A DNA stretch of 64,000 nucleotides from Qipengyuania sp. S6317L1 (GTDB lineage: Bacteria > Pseudomonadota > Alphaproteobacteria > Sphingomonadales > Sphingomonadaceae), in NCBI RefSeq assembly GCF_023015615.1, contig NZ_JALKAJ010000002.1, positions 758,501 through 822,500 of the forward strand, given 5' to 3'. The position numbers were made by a program, and so were the translations under genes. Under the pieces are notes generated by a model. It did no database searches and was not told where the DNA came from. It saw only the letters and a list, made by a program, of their open reading frames with translations. Below are positions 36,222-45,591 of this stretch, in pieces; within the stretch, counting starts at the first letter, position 1, and every line of letters starts with the position of its first letter.

Positions 36222-39184
36222 TGGTGGGCTTCGGCTTTGGAAGCGGCTTTGGCAATGAGTTTTCGCGCTACGCGCTGTTTGCATCGGGCCAACCGGTCAA
36301 TCAGAGCCTGAGGCCCGGTAACAACTGGAGCGGCGTGCCCTCCAGCGGCTTTGCCAGCATACCCGCTGATCCAACTAGAACAACGGCGAAGCCAGCGTGC
36401 CGTCTGTTAACGCCGCCGCGCGAAACCGTTCGAATTGCCAACGTAATTGGCGTGTTTGCTGCGGCGAACAACGACGGATCGCTTGTCGAAAACCTTGGGC
36501 TGTCGCACGTCAAATTTCATTGTGAAGGCAACACGATTCGCGTTGACAGCCCGACTTTCAGAACCTTCGAGCGACCAGATGGATCAAGCTACCAGATCCT
36601 TGGTTGGTGGGTCACTTTGTCCCGGCCGTCGGCCAAAGAAGGAATTGCCGAAGTCTATGTGGAGGCGGTTCCAAACGACAGCACGATGCAATCACGTATC
36701 GTAGGCCCATACAGCTACGTGATGGCAAGGAACGACTTCGATTATGACGTCTCGGTTGCGTCCAGTGGCGGGGCGGACTTCGTCACGATAGAGGCCGCTT
36801 TGACCCATTTGCGGATTCAAGACGCTCAGCATCCACGCATTCGGATAGTGGAGGCGGGCGAATATGAATTGGGCAGCGGTGGCGGCCATACGCCAGCGGG
36901 TTGGTGCCGGGTGGAAGCTCTCGCGCCGGTCACACTGCGCCAATTGCCCCCTGCCCTGGAGGGTGATTTCACTCGCATGCGACCTGGAATGGACCGGCTT
37001 CATTTCAAGGGTTCGCAAATCACAATCGATTTCGTCGAGACGTTGGAATTTTATACCGAACAGGAAGATGGCCAGCACTGGTTGGATGGGGTGAATATCG
37101 TCCAAAGCCGCGGCCGAGAAGACTTGTGGCGTTTGGGACCGCGCAATCTCGTGCCAAGTCTTTTCCGCAACGGCGCCTGGTTCACAGACTGCCAAGTCAG
37201 TGATGTAAACGATGCGTTTGACAAGGCAATTCTGGTGCGTGGGTGTCGCACGTCACACACATGGGCTGATCTGGCACAAGATGTTCTTTGCTTTATCGGC
37301 AATGAGATCGATGATCACTCGAGCGCCCCGTACTACACCAACATCGATGCGATGAGCATCGCCTATTCAGGGACTGGAACACCGACTGTCTCGATCCGCA
37401 ATTCACCGCGCACCTTGGTCTTGCGGGTCGATGGCACCGACAGCGCGAGCTTTGAGTTTGATCCGAGCGAACAGGGTTTCCAGGCCAATTCCAATTACCG
37501 GATCTCAAGTGCCGTTGATTGGGTCAATTCACAAACCGATTGGTCTGCGACATTGATCGACAACACGCGCAAAGGCTCTGCTCTCTCCCCTCCCGGTACG
37601 ACCAATGGTAACCCGGCCGAAGATATTGCGGTGCCTGTCACTCTGCCGACCCACTTCGATATCCACTCAGACATATATCAGCTGCCGATTTTGCAGGACT
37701 TTCGCGAGAACGTCGTGTTCTCGTTCAACAGTTTTACGCGCATTGATGCGCAGAACATTTTCATTCAATTGGCGCCTGGGCTGAATGATAGCGTGTTTAT
37801 CGGCAACGCCTTCTACAACAATCTGGGCACTCTTGATGAAGGCTTGATTACAGGTCTTGGCGGGATGTTCAGCCATTGCATTTTTGCTCATAATACGCTC
37901 GCAACCCAACGAATTCTGCTCCCTGCTGAGGGTCAGGCCGGTGATGCCTATACCCTTATTGCAAACAACGTAGCACGCCGCTTTTCCGTGCGTAACGACG
38001 ACCCGCTGGCAAGCGCGGTAGCCGTTGATAACAATCATGTTCAGGAGCAAACTGGACTGCCCGACGGAACGGTTGGCACATCAATCGGCGGCAATGCAGA
38101 TACCCTGTTTGTGGATGCTGTTAACGGAAACTTTGATCCGGCTGGCTCACTGCTTTCAAATGGCGCTGCTCCCGTTGTTTCGCAGGATGTATCGGCCGCC
38201 GATTTCCCGCAGACCGCTGCCAAGGGCGCGATTGCAGCAACGGCCACTCCTGGAACAGGCGTTTCACCGCCCTCATGGGATGTCGATCCGACTGTCACCG
38301 GGATCGCTGAAGTTGGGCAAGAGCTCACTGGCGATGATGGCGTCATTGCCAACGGCACTGTGAATGATCGGCAATGGCTACGCGAAGGGCGTGCTATCGC
38401 TGGCGCGATCAATCCGACTTACACATTGGTGCCAGCTGATGAGGGTACGATTGTAGCCTATGCGGTCGAGGCATCTGGCCCGGGAGGCTTCAATTTTGCG
38501 ATTAGCCCCGATGTTGGCCCGGTCGCACCTGCATCAGCCCCGCCAGTTAACGGCCCCGTTCTGGTCGACAGCATCAGCGCGGGCGGATCCGCCGGCTCTG
38601 TTAGCGCAAGCGGCCTATCGGCCACAGGAAGCGATCGATACGTCTTTGCGATGGTTGGTGCAGGCACAAGCGACGCGGTCACCGACATCTCCTGTTCGAT
38701 TACGGGAACCGCCGGAACGGTACCTATGAGCAGGGTGTTCTTCCGCGGCACAAATTCAGAATCACCTGCTAACGCGCTTGAGGCATTTGCTGGATTTGTG
38801 ATCGACGAGGCAAACCTGCCCGGAGACGGTCCCTATGATCTCAATGCAACAGCAACAGGCACGAACACACCTGACAAAGTCGGTATTGCTGCTGGATCGA
38901 TCAAGAACGCTCCGATTGCGCCTGTGATCGTTTCAGAACGATCCACCATCGTAACCTCAACCCCAGCGCAAAATGACACCTTCGTTTTCGCAGGCCTCGG
39001 CTCCTCCACAGGATCCAGCGCAGCTGAGATGACAGGTGCGATGCAGATCGAAAGTCTGAATTATGGTGATGGACTTCAACTTGGTTGGATCAAGCAGAAC
39101 AATGAAACTTTCACCGTTTCCAATTCTGTGAGCGGCCGAAGTCTCAGCGCTCTTTTGCTTTTTGCACCGGCCCCTGCGCAGTAG
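36221..39184 (+). CDS. Large beta-helix / Ig-like spike protein, candidate polysaccharide-binding protein
   Basis: A 987-residue protein without a signal peptide. The N-terminus is Gly/Phe-rich (GFGFGSGFGNEF). Residues about 165-240 show the start of a right-handed beta-helix (GGADFVTIEAALTHL, RIRIVEAGEYEL), continuing to about 650 with repeating short strands. An Ig-like domain follows near 675-765 (VTGIAEVGQELTGDDG, QWLREGRAIAGAINPTYTLVPADEG), then a C-terminal beta-sandwich ending LLLFAPAPAQ. No RTX repeats. It is co-translated with the spike base protein. It could bind or cut the polymer of the surrounding locus; this is inference. Confidence 0.7.
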   Translation: MVGFGFGSGFGNEFSRYALFASGQPVNQSLRPGNNWSGVPSSGFASIPADPTRTTAKPACRLLTPPRETVRIANVIGVFAAANNDGSLVENLGLSHVKFHCEGNTIRVDSPTFRTFERPDGSSYQILGWWVTLSRPSAKEGIAEVYVEAVPNDSTMQSRIVGPYSYVMARNDFDYDVSVASSGGADFVTIEAALTHLRIQDAQHPRIRIVEAGEYELGSGGGHTPAGWCRVEALAPVTLRQLPPALEGDFTRMRPGMDRLHFKGSQITIDFVETLEFYTEQEDGQHWLDGVNIVQSRGREDLWRLGPRNLVPSLFRNGAWFTDCQVSDVNDAFDKAILVRGCRTSHTWADLAQDVLCFIGNEIDDHSSAPYYTNIDAMSIAYSGTGTPTVSIRNSPRTLVLRVDGTDSASFEFDPSEQGFQANSNYRISSAVDWVNSQTDWSATLIDNTRKGSALSPPGTTNGNPAEDIAVPVTLPTHFDIHSDIYQLPILQDFRENVVFSFNSFTRIDAQNIFIQLAPGLNDSVFIGNAFYNNLGTLDEGLITGLGGMFSHCIFAHNTLATQRILLPAEGQAGDAYTLIANNVARRFSVRNDDPLASAVAVDNNHVQEQTGLPDGTVGTSIGGNADTLFVDAVNGNFDPAGSLLSNGAAPVVSQDVSAADFPQTAAKGAIAATATPGTGVSPPSWDVDPTVTGIAEVGQELTGDDGVIANGTVNDRQWLREGRAIAGAINPTYTLVPADEGTIVAYAVEASGPGGFNFAISPDVGPVAPASAPPVNGPVLVDSISAGGSAGSVSASGLSATGSDRYVFAMVGAGTSDAVTDISCSITGTAGTVPMSRVFFRGTNSESPANALEAFAGFVIDEANLPGDGPYDLNATATGTNTPDKVGIAAGSIKNAPIAPVIVSERSTIVTSTPAQNDTFVFAGLGSSTGSSAAEMTGAMQIESLNYGDGLQLGWIKQNNETFTVSNSVSGRSLSALLLFAPAPAQ

Positions 39185-39195
39185 ATTGCCGCTTT

Positions 39196-40668
39196 CTAGT
39201 TTTGGGAACCATGGCCAAAAGCAGGCAGTCGTTTGCGAACTTGCTCGCCGGCCATGGTTTTCAGTTCTTTCGGAAAGAACCAGACCGAAGCGGTGAAGGT
39301 CATACAGGCTATCACGATCGCTAGAAGAAGCTTCCAAAGGAATTGATCGACCGTGTCAGCCAAAAGAAGAGCAAGAGCAACACCGAATATGGCTGGCACC
39401 TGGGTGATCCAAAAACCTGAATTACCTAGGCGCGATTGCCATACGAAGATGATCGCTTCGAATGCTCTTCGCACAAAGAAGGCTGCTACAACGCCTTCTA
39501 ATCCAAAGGTGGTGGCGCAGTAAAACAGCAAACCGAAATATGGCAAAGTTTCAGCTATCTGAAATTTTGCGACGAACGCACCGCGCTCCTGGGATTGCAG
39601 ATACATTACCATCGTGCTGACAATCGCGTTGAGCAAAAAGGCGCACAATAGCCATGTTCCTACCGAGGCTGATCTCGGGTCGAGTTCAGAGCCCAGCCAG
39701 AATTCGAGCAGTGGCTTTATAAGGATGATCAACCCAACAATTACAGGCGCGAAGAATGCGGTCATCAAGACGGAATAGTTCAGAGCCATCTGCCGGGCCT
39801 TTTCGCCTACGGAGACAGAGAGCCTTGGGAAAAGTACGTTGATCAGAGACTGGGGAACAAGTTGAAGCCGGCTGATGATCTGGAAAGGAATGGTGTACGC
39901 AGCCACAGCAATTGCGCCCAATTGCGCGCCTATAACCATGCGGTCCATTGTCACAAGCACCGGAGCAACGAACATTGTGACCATTATCCAAACGCCAAAA
40001 CGCAACAGCTCTTTTGAGCTGGCCCAGCTATATTGCAGGTGATGCCCGCGCAGTTGCGAATGCCACAGATCGGCCAGCATCAGGACAAAAGCCAAACAGC
40101 GAGCCAGCAACGAAGCCCACAAGAGCGCCACCATGCCCGGGCTTATCCAATAGGCCGCACACAGCGCGAAGATCGGCAAGCCACCGTTGCCTACCATGAT
40201 GGCTAGCGAAGCACTGGGAATGCGCCCTTTGCCATACAGTGCGCCATGGCAGGAGCGCGAAACTCCACTGACAAAGGTGCTGGCAGCGATGAGCCAAACC
40301 GAGTCCATCAGCTCTTGCTGGACGGTATCGCTGACTTGAAAATAGTCGGCGAAAAAGACCCACGAAACAGCGTAGGCAAGGCCTGAGGCAAATACGCTCA
40401 GGACCAAAGTAGTCATCAGTCCGCTGACCATGGTCTCGCGTGCTGCTGCAACATCATCGCCGAAACGCGCCACTGCGTGCGTGATGGCCGTGCCCACCCC
40501 GCCCAGTGTTTGAGCAGCGTATATCAGGATCAACCAGCATAACGCCAAAGCCCCATAACGCTCTGCCCCTATGAACTGCAGCAGAAATGGCAGCGTAACG
40601 ACTGTAATCACAACAGGAATAATGCTTCCTGCAAGCGAGAAGAGGCTGTTTCTAGCGAGCATGCTCAA
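39196..40668 (-). CDS. Wzx-type polysaccharide flippase
   Basis: A 490-residue MATE/MOP-type transporter with about 12-14 membrane segments (SLFSLAGSIIPVVITVVTLPFLL at the start; MALNYSVLMTAFFAPVIVGLIILIKPLL later). It moves the undecaprenyl-linked repeat unit across the inner membrane. It is last in a unit of acyltransferase, pyruvyl transferase, polymerase and flippase. It is convergent with the spike gene, 11 bp apart. Confidence 0.87.
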   Translation of the reverse strand: MSMLARNSLFSLAGSIIPVVITVVTLPFLLQFIGAERYGALALCWLILIYAAQTLGGVGTAITHAVARFGDDVAAARETMVSGLMTTLVLSVFASGLAYAVSWVFFADYFQVSDTVQQELMDSVWLIAASTFVSGVSRSCHGALYGKGRIPSASLAIMVGNGGLPIFALCAAYWISPGMVALLWASLLARCLAFVLMLADLWHSQLRGHHLQYSWASSKELLRFGVWIMVTMFVAPVLVTMDRMVIGAQLGAIAVAAYTIPFQIISRLQLVPQSLINVLFPRLSVSVGEKARQMALNYSVLMTAFFAPVIVGLIILIKPLLEFWLGSELDPRSASVGTWLLCAFLLNAIVSTMVMYLQSQERGAFVAKFQIAETLPYFGLLFYCATTFGLEGVVAAFFVRRAFEAIIFVWQSRLGNSGFWITQVPAIFGVALALLLADTVDQFLWKLLLAIVIACMTFTASVWFFPKELKTMAGEQVRKRLPAFGHGSQN

Positions 40669-40686
40669 TGGGCTCCAAGGGGAACC

Positions 40687-42099
40687 TTAAGGGGTGGTGC
40701 GCTTTTGCGAAGATGCCGCCATTTCCGGGGCCGGTACGACTCTATTGTCAGGTCTACGGTAAAGCGGAGCCGGCCCCCGCATAGTTTGTCCTGAGACAGC
40801 AAGCAGACAGGATGTCGTTATTCCCAAGGCGATCATGAAGAAGACATTGGCTTCGGAAAAATATGTAACGGTCATCGAGGAAAAGACCAGGATGGTCATC
40901 ATGATGTTCAACCCGACCAGAAAATCGCGCTCGCTCTTGGCCAATCGAGGGGCCACCCGTCCAATCGAAATCATCACAATAGCAATAGCGATCGCGAACA
41001 GGATTGGCGGGATGAGGCCAAACCGCAAAGCCAAAGCAAGAAAATGGGCATCAATCGCGCCCGTAAGCCATTCGGGCCTATCGTACTGCCCGAACCCGAT
41101 CCCGACCCATGGATTTTCCATAACGGTTTCACCGCCATACTTCCATTGCATGCGCCGGATATAGGCCGTCGCAGGGTTGAGTGTAAAACGGCTTACAACA
41201 CCAACAATACCGCCTTTGAGAGCGATCTCTGCCAGTATCGCGTAGAACACCAGGACCGCTGAGAGCAGTGGCCAGCGCAAGGGGCGGAACAAGGGCAGGA
41301 GACGATCAGAAATAACCAATCCGACCCCCATCGCAAGCGCAAGGAACGTAGCAGATGACAGCGAGAAAAATGCAGCGCACGACGCGATGATACCCGCATA
41401 CAGTGCTTTTGATCTTATGCCGCTCATCAGGAACAGCGGCAAGAAGGAGGCCAGGATAATGCCCCCGAGGATGGGGTAGGAAAACACGCTGTAGGCTCGG
41501 CGCAGGCCAAGCCGTCTTTCATACAGAAGGTTCAAATTCCCCCGCGCGCTTCCCCCCTCATAGTTCACAGCGTTACCGAAAATGGAGCTGAAAAAAGGGC
41601 GGATCATCAGCCGGTCGCTAACACTTTCGATCATGAAGAAAGCTGCTGCAAATAGCAGACCGGGAAGGACGAGAATGAGAACTCGGCGAAGGTCATTGAG
41701 GCTCGAAATGGAACCGCGCGCAATCAAATAGCCGCCAAAAGTATCCAGAACGAGCGCAACAGAGCGGACCAGGCCATCGCCTGGACCGTATAGTTGGACG
41801 AAGGAAACCATCATCCAGATGCACCCTGTCGCAACCAAAAAATCGACTTTGCTAAACTGGCCTGTGCGCCTCGGCGCGAGGTAGATCAGCAATGGCAGAG
41901 CGATCAGAATGCCAATCCGATAAGCGTATAGGTTCAGCCCGCCTGCAACAAACTTCACCTCGATCGGCAAAAGCAGGAAAGAGTAGATCAAGATAACCAG
42001 CGGCAGAACGCGCAAGTTTGGATTGATCATCGACACAGGCGCAGGCCGCATCCGCATGGTAGGAGGAGGCAGACGGCGAAGATCGCTCGGATTGTTCAT
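40687..42099 (-). CDS. Wzy-like polysaccharide polymerase / O-antigen ligase-type membrane protein
   Basis: A 470-residue protein with about 12 membrane segments and a large periplasmic loop holding the family mark NPWVGIGFGQYDRPEWLTGAIDAHFLAL, as in Wzy/O-antigen ligase proteins. It has a Pro/Arg-rich cytoplasmic N-terminus (RRLPPPTMRMRPAP). It should polymerise the repeat units delivered by the flippase, whose gene is 18 bp downstream on the same strand. Catalytic residues are not sure. Confidence 0.78.
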   Translation of the reverse strand: MNNPSDLRRLPPPTMRMRPAPVSMINPNLRVLPLVILIYSFLLLPIEVKFVAGGLNLYAYRIGILIALPLLIYLAPRRTGQFSKVDFLVATGCIWMMVSFVQLYGPGDGLVRSVALVLDTFGGYLIARGSISSLNDLRRVLILVLPGLLFAAAFFMIESVSDRLMIRPFFSSIFGNAVNYEGGSARGNLNLLYERRLGLRRAYSVFSYPILGGIILASFLPLFLMSGIRSKALYAGIIASCAAFFSLSSATFLALAMGVGLVISDRLLPLFRPLRWPLLSAVLVFYAILAEIALKGGIVGVVSRFTLNPATAYIRRMQWKYGGETVMENPWVGIGFGQYDRPEWLTGAIDAHFLALALRFGLIPPILFAIAIAIVMISIGRVAPRLAKSERDFLVGLNIMMTILVFSSMTVTYFSEANVFFMIALGITTSCLLAVSGQTMRGPAPLYRRPDNRVVPAPEMAASSQKRTTP

Positions 42100-42123
42100 G
42101 TCTGTTCCCTCAATGCACCATAA

Positions 42124-43452
42124 CTAGGCAGTCTTGCGCCTTATACGAGCGCGGCGGCGAGCCACCAACAAATCCGTTAGCAGTTGCGACTTGTTGGCCC
42201 AGCGCAAAATTGTGCGTTTAAGCTCCAGGCGCAAGTTCCTCGTTGGGCGTGTATCATGGAAGAGCATCGCATCAATAGTCGCTTGTGGCAGAGGTCTGTT
42301 TGCGTTCTCATCATGTTGTAATCCATTGACCAAGGGCTCAAGCCCCCTCAACGAACGCTTGATCGCCACAGACTGCGCTGCAGCGCAATCCTGGTTTGAT
42401 GAATCGGCAAAGGTCTGGGCCAGATCTTCGATCTCCATTGCCATGCCGTAATCAACACCGGCCGCAAGCAGGGTTTGACGGTGTTTCCCGTCCGCTTTTC
42501 CATTGCCGACAAACCCCGCGAAGGGAACGCCGAATGACACAGCGGTTACGCAGGCATGAAGCGAGCTGGTAATCACCCCGGCGCTCATCCCAAGCAGGGA
42601 GGCAGTGGCGATCACATCCTTGCTTGCCAGTGGCGGCAGGCACACCCGGTGCTCGGCAATGCCCATCCCGATCAAAATCGACCGCGCCTCTTCCAGGTTG
42701 TAGCGGTCATCCATAAAATGGCAGATCGGTACAAGCAGGATCGGCAGATCATGGCTTCTGGCGGTTTTTGCGACCTGCTCACACCATTGTGATAGCCCAT
42801 TGTCGAGATAGGGCATGGACACCTGAGCCACGAGATATTTGCCGATTTCGTAATCCGCAGGAAGCCATTTGCGCGCCTCGCTCTGCCATTCTGTGTGCCG
42901 CTTCATATTCGACAGCGAAAACACGGGATCCACTTCAACGGGAAAGCGGTTGCCCAGTCGTTTTGCGGTCACTTCATCGCGAACACTCACCATAGTGGCA
43001 GCACTGAGCACCTCGGCGATTTCTGGAGGCGCATCGAGGTCAGCGCGCGGCATTCCAACACTGTGGACGTAGAAATTCACCTCGGCGCGGGAAGCTGCAA
43101 TACAAGGCGCGAGCCACAAGCGCAGGTAAGAGCTGAGCGTCGATTTGTGGAAATTGAACGTGCCGCTGCTGTGGCCGAACCACAAGGTCTCCCCGCCACA
43201 CAAAATCAACGCGTCTTCCCCGAAGGCAATTTGAGGCACCGTTTCGGGGAGAGCTTTGATGGGCCCATAGTCCATTATTTCAGCTGATCGGGCCAGGGGG
43301 GAATAGTATGAAAATTCCAACCCATCCATACGCTGTGAAAGCAGATGCATATAGACCACCGGGAAGAGGCAGTCCCCATAATTGGCGACATCGAAAGTCC
43401 CGACGAAACCAATTTTCTTGGCAGGTTGGTTTTCAGGAAAGCTATCAGTCAA
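42124..43452 (-). CDS. Polysaccharide pyruvyl transferase family protein
   Basis: A 442-residue PS_pyruv_trans domain protein: KIGFVGTFDVANYGDCLFPVVYMHLLSQ (N-terminal), ILCGGETLWFG, VSVRDEVTAKRLGNRFPVEVDPVFSLS and a C-terminal SAGVITSSLHACVTAVSFGVPFAGFVGNGK. Family members attach ketal-linked pyruvate to sugars from phosphoenolpyruvate, giving the polymer a negative charge. It is 24 bp upstream of the polymerase gene. Confidence 0.85.
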   Translation of the reverse strand: MTDSFPENQPAKKIGFVGTFDVANYGDCLFPVVYMHLLSQRMDGLEFSYYSPLARSAEIMDYGPIKALPETVPQIAFGEDALILCGGETLWFGHSSGTFNFHKSTLSSYLRLWLAPCIAASRAEVNFYVHSVGMPRADLDAPPEIAEVLSAATMVSVRDEVTAKRLGNRFPVEVDPVFSLSNMKRHTEWQSEARKWLPADYEIGKYLVAQVSMPYLDNGLSQWCEQVAKTARSHDLPILLVPICHFMDDRYNLEEARSILIGMGIAEHRVCLPPLASKDVIATASLLGMSAGVITSSLHACVTAVSFGVPFAGFVGNGKADGKHRQTLLAAGVDYGMAMEIEDLAQTFADSSNQDCAAAQSVAIKRSLRGLEPLVNGLQHDENANRPLPQATIDAMLFHDTRPTRNLRLELKRTILRWANKSQLLTDLLVARRRARIRRKTA

Positions 43453-43529
43453 AACGAAGGTCCTAAGAAGGAGTAGATCAAGGTGCTCGGTTCCTGCGGG
43501 AACGGCAATGCCTGTGAATTTTTCGGGCG

Positions 43530-43973
43530 CTACCTGTTGGGCCCTGCGTCCAGAAAACGGCCATAGGGGCCAACTTCGATATCGGTTGCAATGATGCGAG
43601 CAGGGTTTCCAGCGGCGATCGAATAGGGAGGGACGTCACCAAACACAACTGCGCCTGCCCCAACAATCGCATTTGGGCCCACGGTAACACCGGGCAAGAT
43701 CAACGAGCCGCCTCCGATAAAACAATTCTCTTTGATGTGCACAGGCCCCTCACTGCCGTCGCTTCGAGTGGTTCGGATCATCGATTTGAAGGCGATGAGC
43801 GTGTGCGGGCTTATTACGATGGCGCCTCTCGAACGGCTTGAGAACCGCGCGGTCAGCGAAACGCTAACATTGTCAGCAAATTCCACACCGGTTACACGCG
43901 TGATCCACTTGCGGCGAAGGCCCGTTACGAACTTTCGCAAAGGTGCCAGTTTGTTAAGAGAGTTTATGGGCAT
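43530..43973 (-). CDS. Hexapeptide-repeat acyltransferase
   Basis: A 147-residue left-handed beta-helix acyltransferase (VHIKENCFIGGGSLILPGVTVGPNAIVGAGAVVFGDVPPYSIAAGNPARII), with an N-terminal helix and an extra basic stretch (FVTGLRRKWITRVTG). It probably O-acetylates the polymer or a precursor using acetyl-CoA. The last ~15 residues after ATDIEV are variable. Its start is only 35 bp from the divergent second acyltransferase. Confidence 0.85.
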   Translation of the reverse strand: MPINSLNKLAPLRKFVTGLRRKWITRVTGVEFADNVSVSLTARFSSRSRGAIVISPHTLIAFKSMIRTTRSDGSEGPVHIKENCFIGGGSLILPGVTVGPNAIVGAGAVVFGDVPPYSIAAGNPARIIATDIEVGPYGRFLDAGPNR

Positions 43974-44008
43974 CTTCGACCAGACTGTTGTACACCCGCG
44001 TTAACTAG

Positions 44009-44452
44009 ATGAAGCAATCCTCAATGCAAAGCGCAGTTTCACAGCAAAAGCCTCGCCTCAATCGACCACAAACCATGCGTCAGCGCTGGAACAGCGTTGT
44101 GCGCAAATACATGTGGCGGATGGAAATTGCGAGCGATGCGTGGATCGCAGGAAGCGCTTATATTGATCGCACTTTCCCGGCTGGGATCCATATTGGGCAA
44201 GGCGTTATCATCGAAGACGAAGCGTCCATTCTCACCCACGATATGACCCGCGGAATGTACCGCGACACTTACATCGGCAAGAACAGCATCATCGGGGCCA
44301 GAGCGATCATTATGCCCGGGCTTTCGGTCGGTGCGAACTGCGTCATCGACCCCGGCTCGGTTGTGATCAGAGACGTGCCTGACAATAGTCATGTGCGCGG
44401 CAATCCTGCCAAGCCGGTTTCTCAGTTGGAAGAACAAACCTCGAGCAATTGA
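44009..44452 (+). CDS. Second hexapeptide-repeat acyltransferase
   Basis: A 147-residue protein of the same family (GIHIGQGVIIEDEASILTHDMTRG, YIGKNSIIGARAIIMPGLSVGANCVIDPGSVVIRDVPDNSHVRGNPAKPV). The His of THDM is the likely catalytic base. It is divergent from the first one. Its last 31 bp overlap the 3' end of the convergent glycosyltransferase gene, so it carries coding sequence on both strands. It acetylates another site of the polymer. Confidence 0.85.
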   Translation: MKQSSMQSAVSQQKPRLNRPQTMRQRWNSVVRKYMWRMEIASDAWIAGSAYIDRTFPAGIHIGQGVIIEDEASILTHDMTRGMYRDTYIGKNSIIGARAIIMPGLSVGANCVIDPGSVVIRDVPDNSHVRGNPAKPVSQLEEQTSSN

Positions 44453-45591
44453 GTTGCCCGGCCCCGTCCGACATTTGTATATTCAAACCGGTCGACCTCG
44501 GCCAAGGCTTGTTTGGCCAGTTTTTCGCCGAGGCCTTGTTCATCTGCCAAACGCTGAAGTGCCTTTGCCAGACCGTCGACATCGCCCGCTTCAACCAAAA
44601 GCCCGGTTTCACCATCGCGCACCAGACGCGCTGCGCCCATCGGAGTGGTGACAACCGGAATACCACAGGCTGCCGCCTCATAGGTGACTTGCGGTCCGCC
44701 CTCCTCATGGGTCGGGAAAACAAATGCGTCGCAGGAACGGTAAAGCGAAGCCACATCGCTCACATGACCGAGATGCGTTACGCCAGGCTTGGCAGAATAT
44801 TGTTGGACAAGCGGTTCAAGACAGGGCTCCACCGCACCTGCCAACACCAACTCACCATCAATGCTCGCTTTCTCCCAAGCCTCAAGCAAGGTCACCACAC
44901 CTTTGCGCACGTTCATGGTGCCAACGAATACGGCGCGAAATTTTGGGCGATCGCCGCTGTTACCTGGCTCCGGCGATAGTTCAGCATTCCCGCTGAAGCG
45001 CGATTTCACCCAGCCAAAGCTCGAAGGCAAAAGCCGGTCTTCGTTAACACCAAGAACCTTGAGAGCGGCGTCGACTTGTGCGTTCGAGGAGAACACAAAA
45101 TCTGCCCGGTCAAGCTGCTTGTTCTCTGTGTCGACCATAGCATCCGTGATGCCATGGACAGGATCCAACCCTGCATCGCGGTAGGCTTTGTCGAGGATAG
45201 GCTTGGCATTGCCAACCGGGCTGTTGATCATTTCACGCACACAGATAAGCCGGCGTGACTTTGCATACTCGAACAACTCGCCAGGAGTGTTGGGCCAAAA
45301 ATACGCGATCGTCCCAGCAGGTGCGTTCTCGACAGCCTTTCGAAACAGTCGCTCAAGCCGCCATTTTGCTGCCCTTGCCACCAATCGATATGGAGCATTA
45401 CGAAGCACCGATCCGGCACCTTCGACCAAATGAACGCCATCAGGGATAGGATGCCGGGCGCGGTTCACGAACAGGGTCGTCTCAATTCCGGCGGCCGGAA
45501 ATTGCTCGATAATGCGCACACAGCTCTCGGCAGGCCCTCGTGCGGTGTAGGAATGGGGCAACCATACAAGACATTGGGCAGAAACGTTCAT
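44422..45591 (-). CDS. Glycosyltransferase family 4
   Basis: A 389-residue GT-B enzyme: N-terminal VWLPHSYTARGPAESCVRIIEQF, C-terminal FVFPTHEEGGPQVTYEAAACGIPVVTTPMGAARLVRDGETGLLVEAGDVDGLAKAL, with the EX7E pattern. It is the last gene of the rfbACDB, sulfotransferase, GT2, GT4 unit; its ATG overlaps the GT2 stop by one base. The donor sugar is unknown. Confidence 0.85.
   Translation of the reverse strand: MNVSAQCLVWLPHSYTARGPAESCVRIIEQFPAAGIETTLFVNRARHPIPDGVHLVEGAGSVLRNAPYRLVARAAKWRLERLFRKAVENAPAGTIAYFWPNTPGELFEYAKSRRLICVREMINSPVGNAKPILDKAYRDAGLDPVHGITDAMVDTENKQLDRADFVFSSNAQVDAALKVLGVNEDRLLPSSFGWVKSRFSGNAELSPEPGNSGDRPKFRAVFVGTMNVRKGVVTLLEAWEKASIDGELVLAGAVEPCLEPLVQQYSAKPGVTHLGHVSDVASLYRSCDAFVFPTHEEGGPQVTYEAAACGIPVVTTPMGAARLVRDGETGLLVEAGDVDGLAKALQRLADEQGLGEKLAKQALAEVDRFEYTNVGRGRATQLLEVCSSN

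Noticed and set aside
31320..39184. Prophage or integrated GTA cluster
   Set aside because: No capsid, portal, terminase, tail or integrase genes are nearby; only the spike pair is phage-like.
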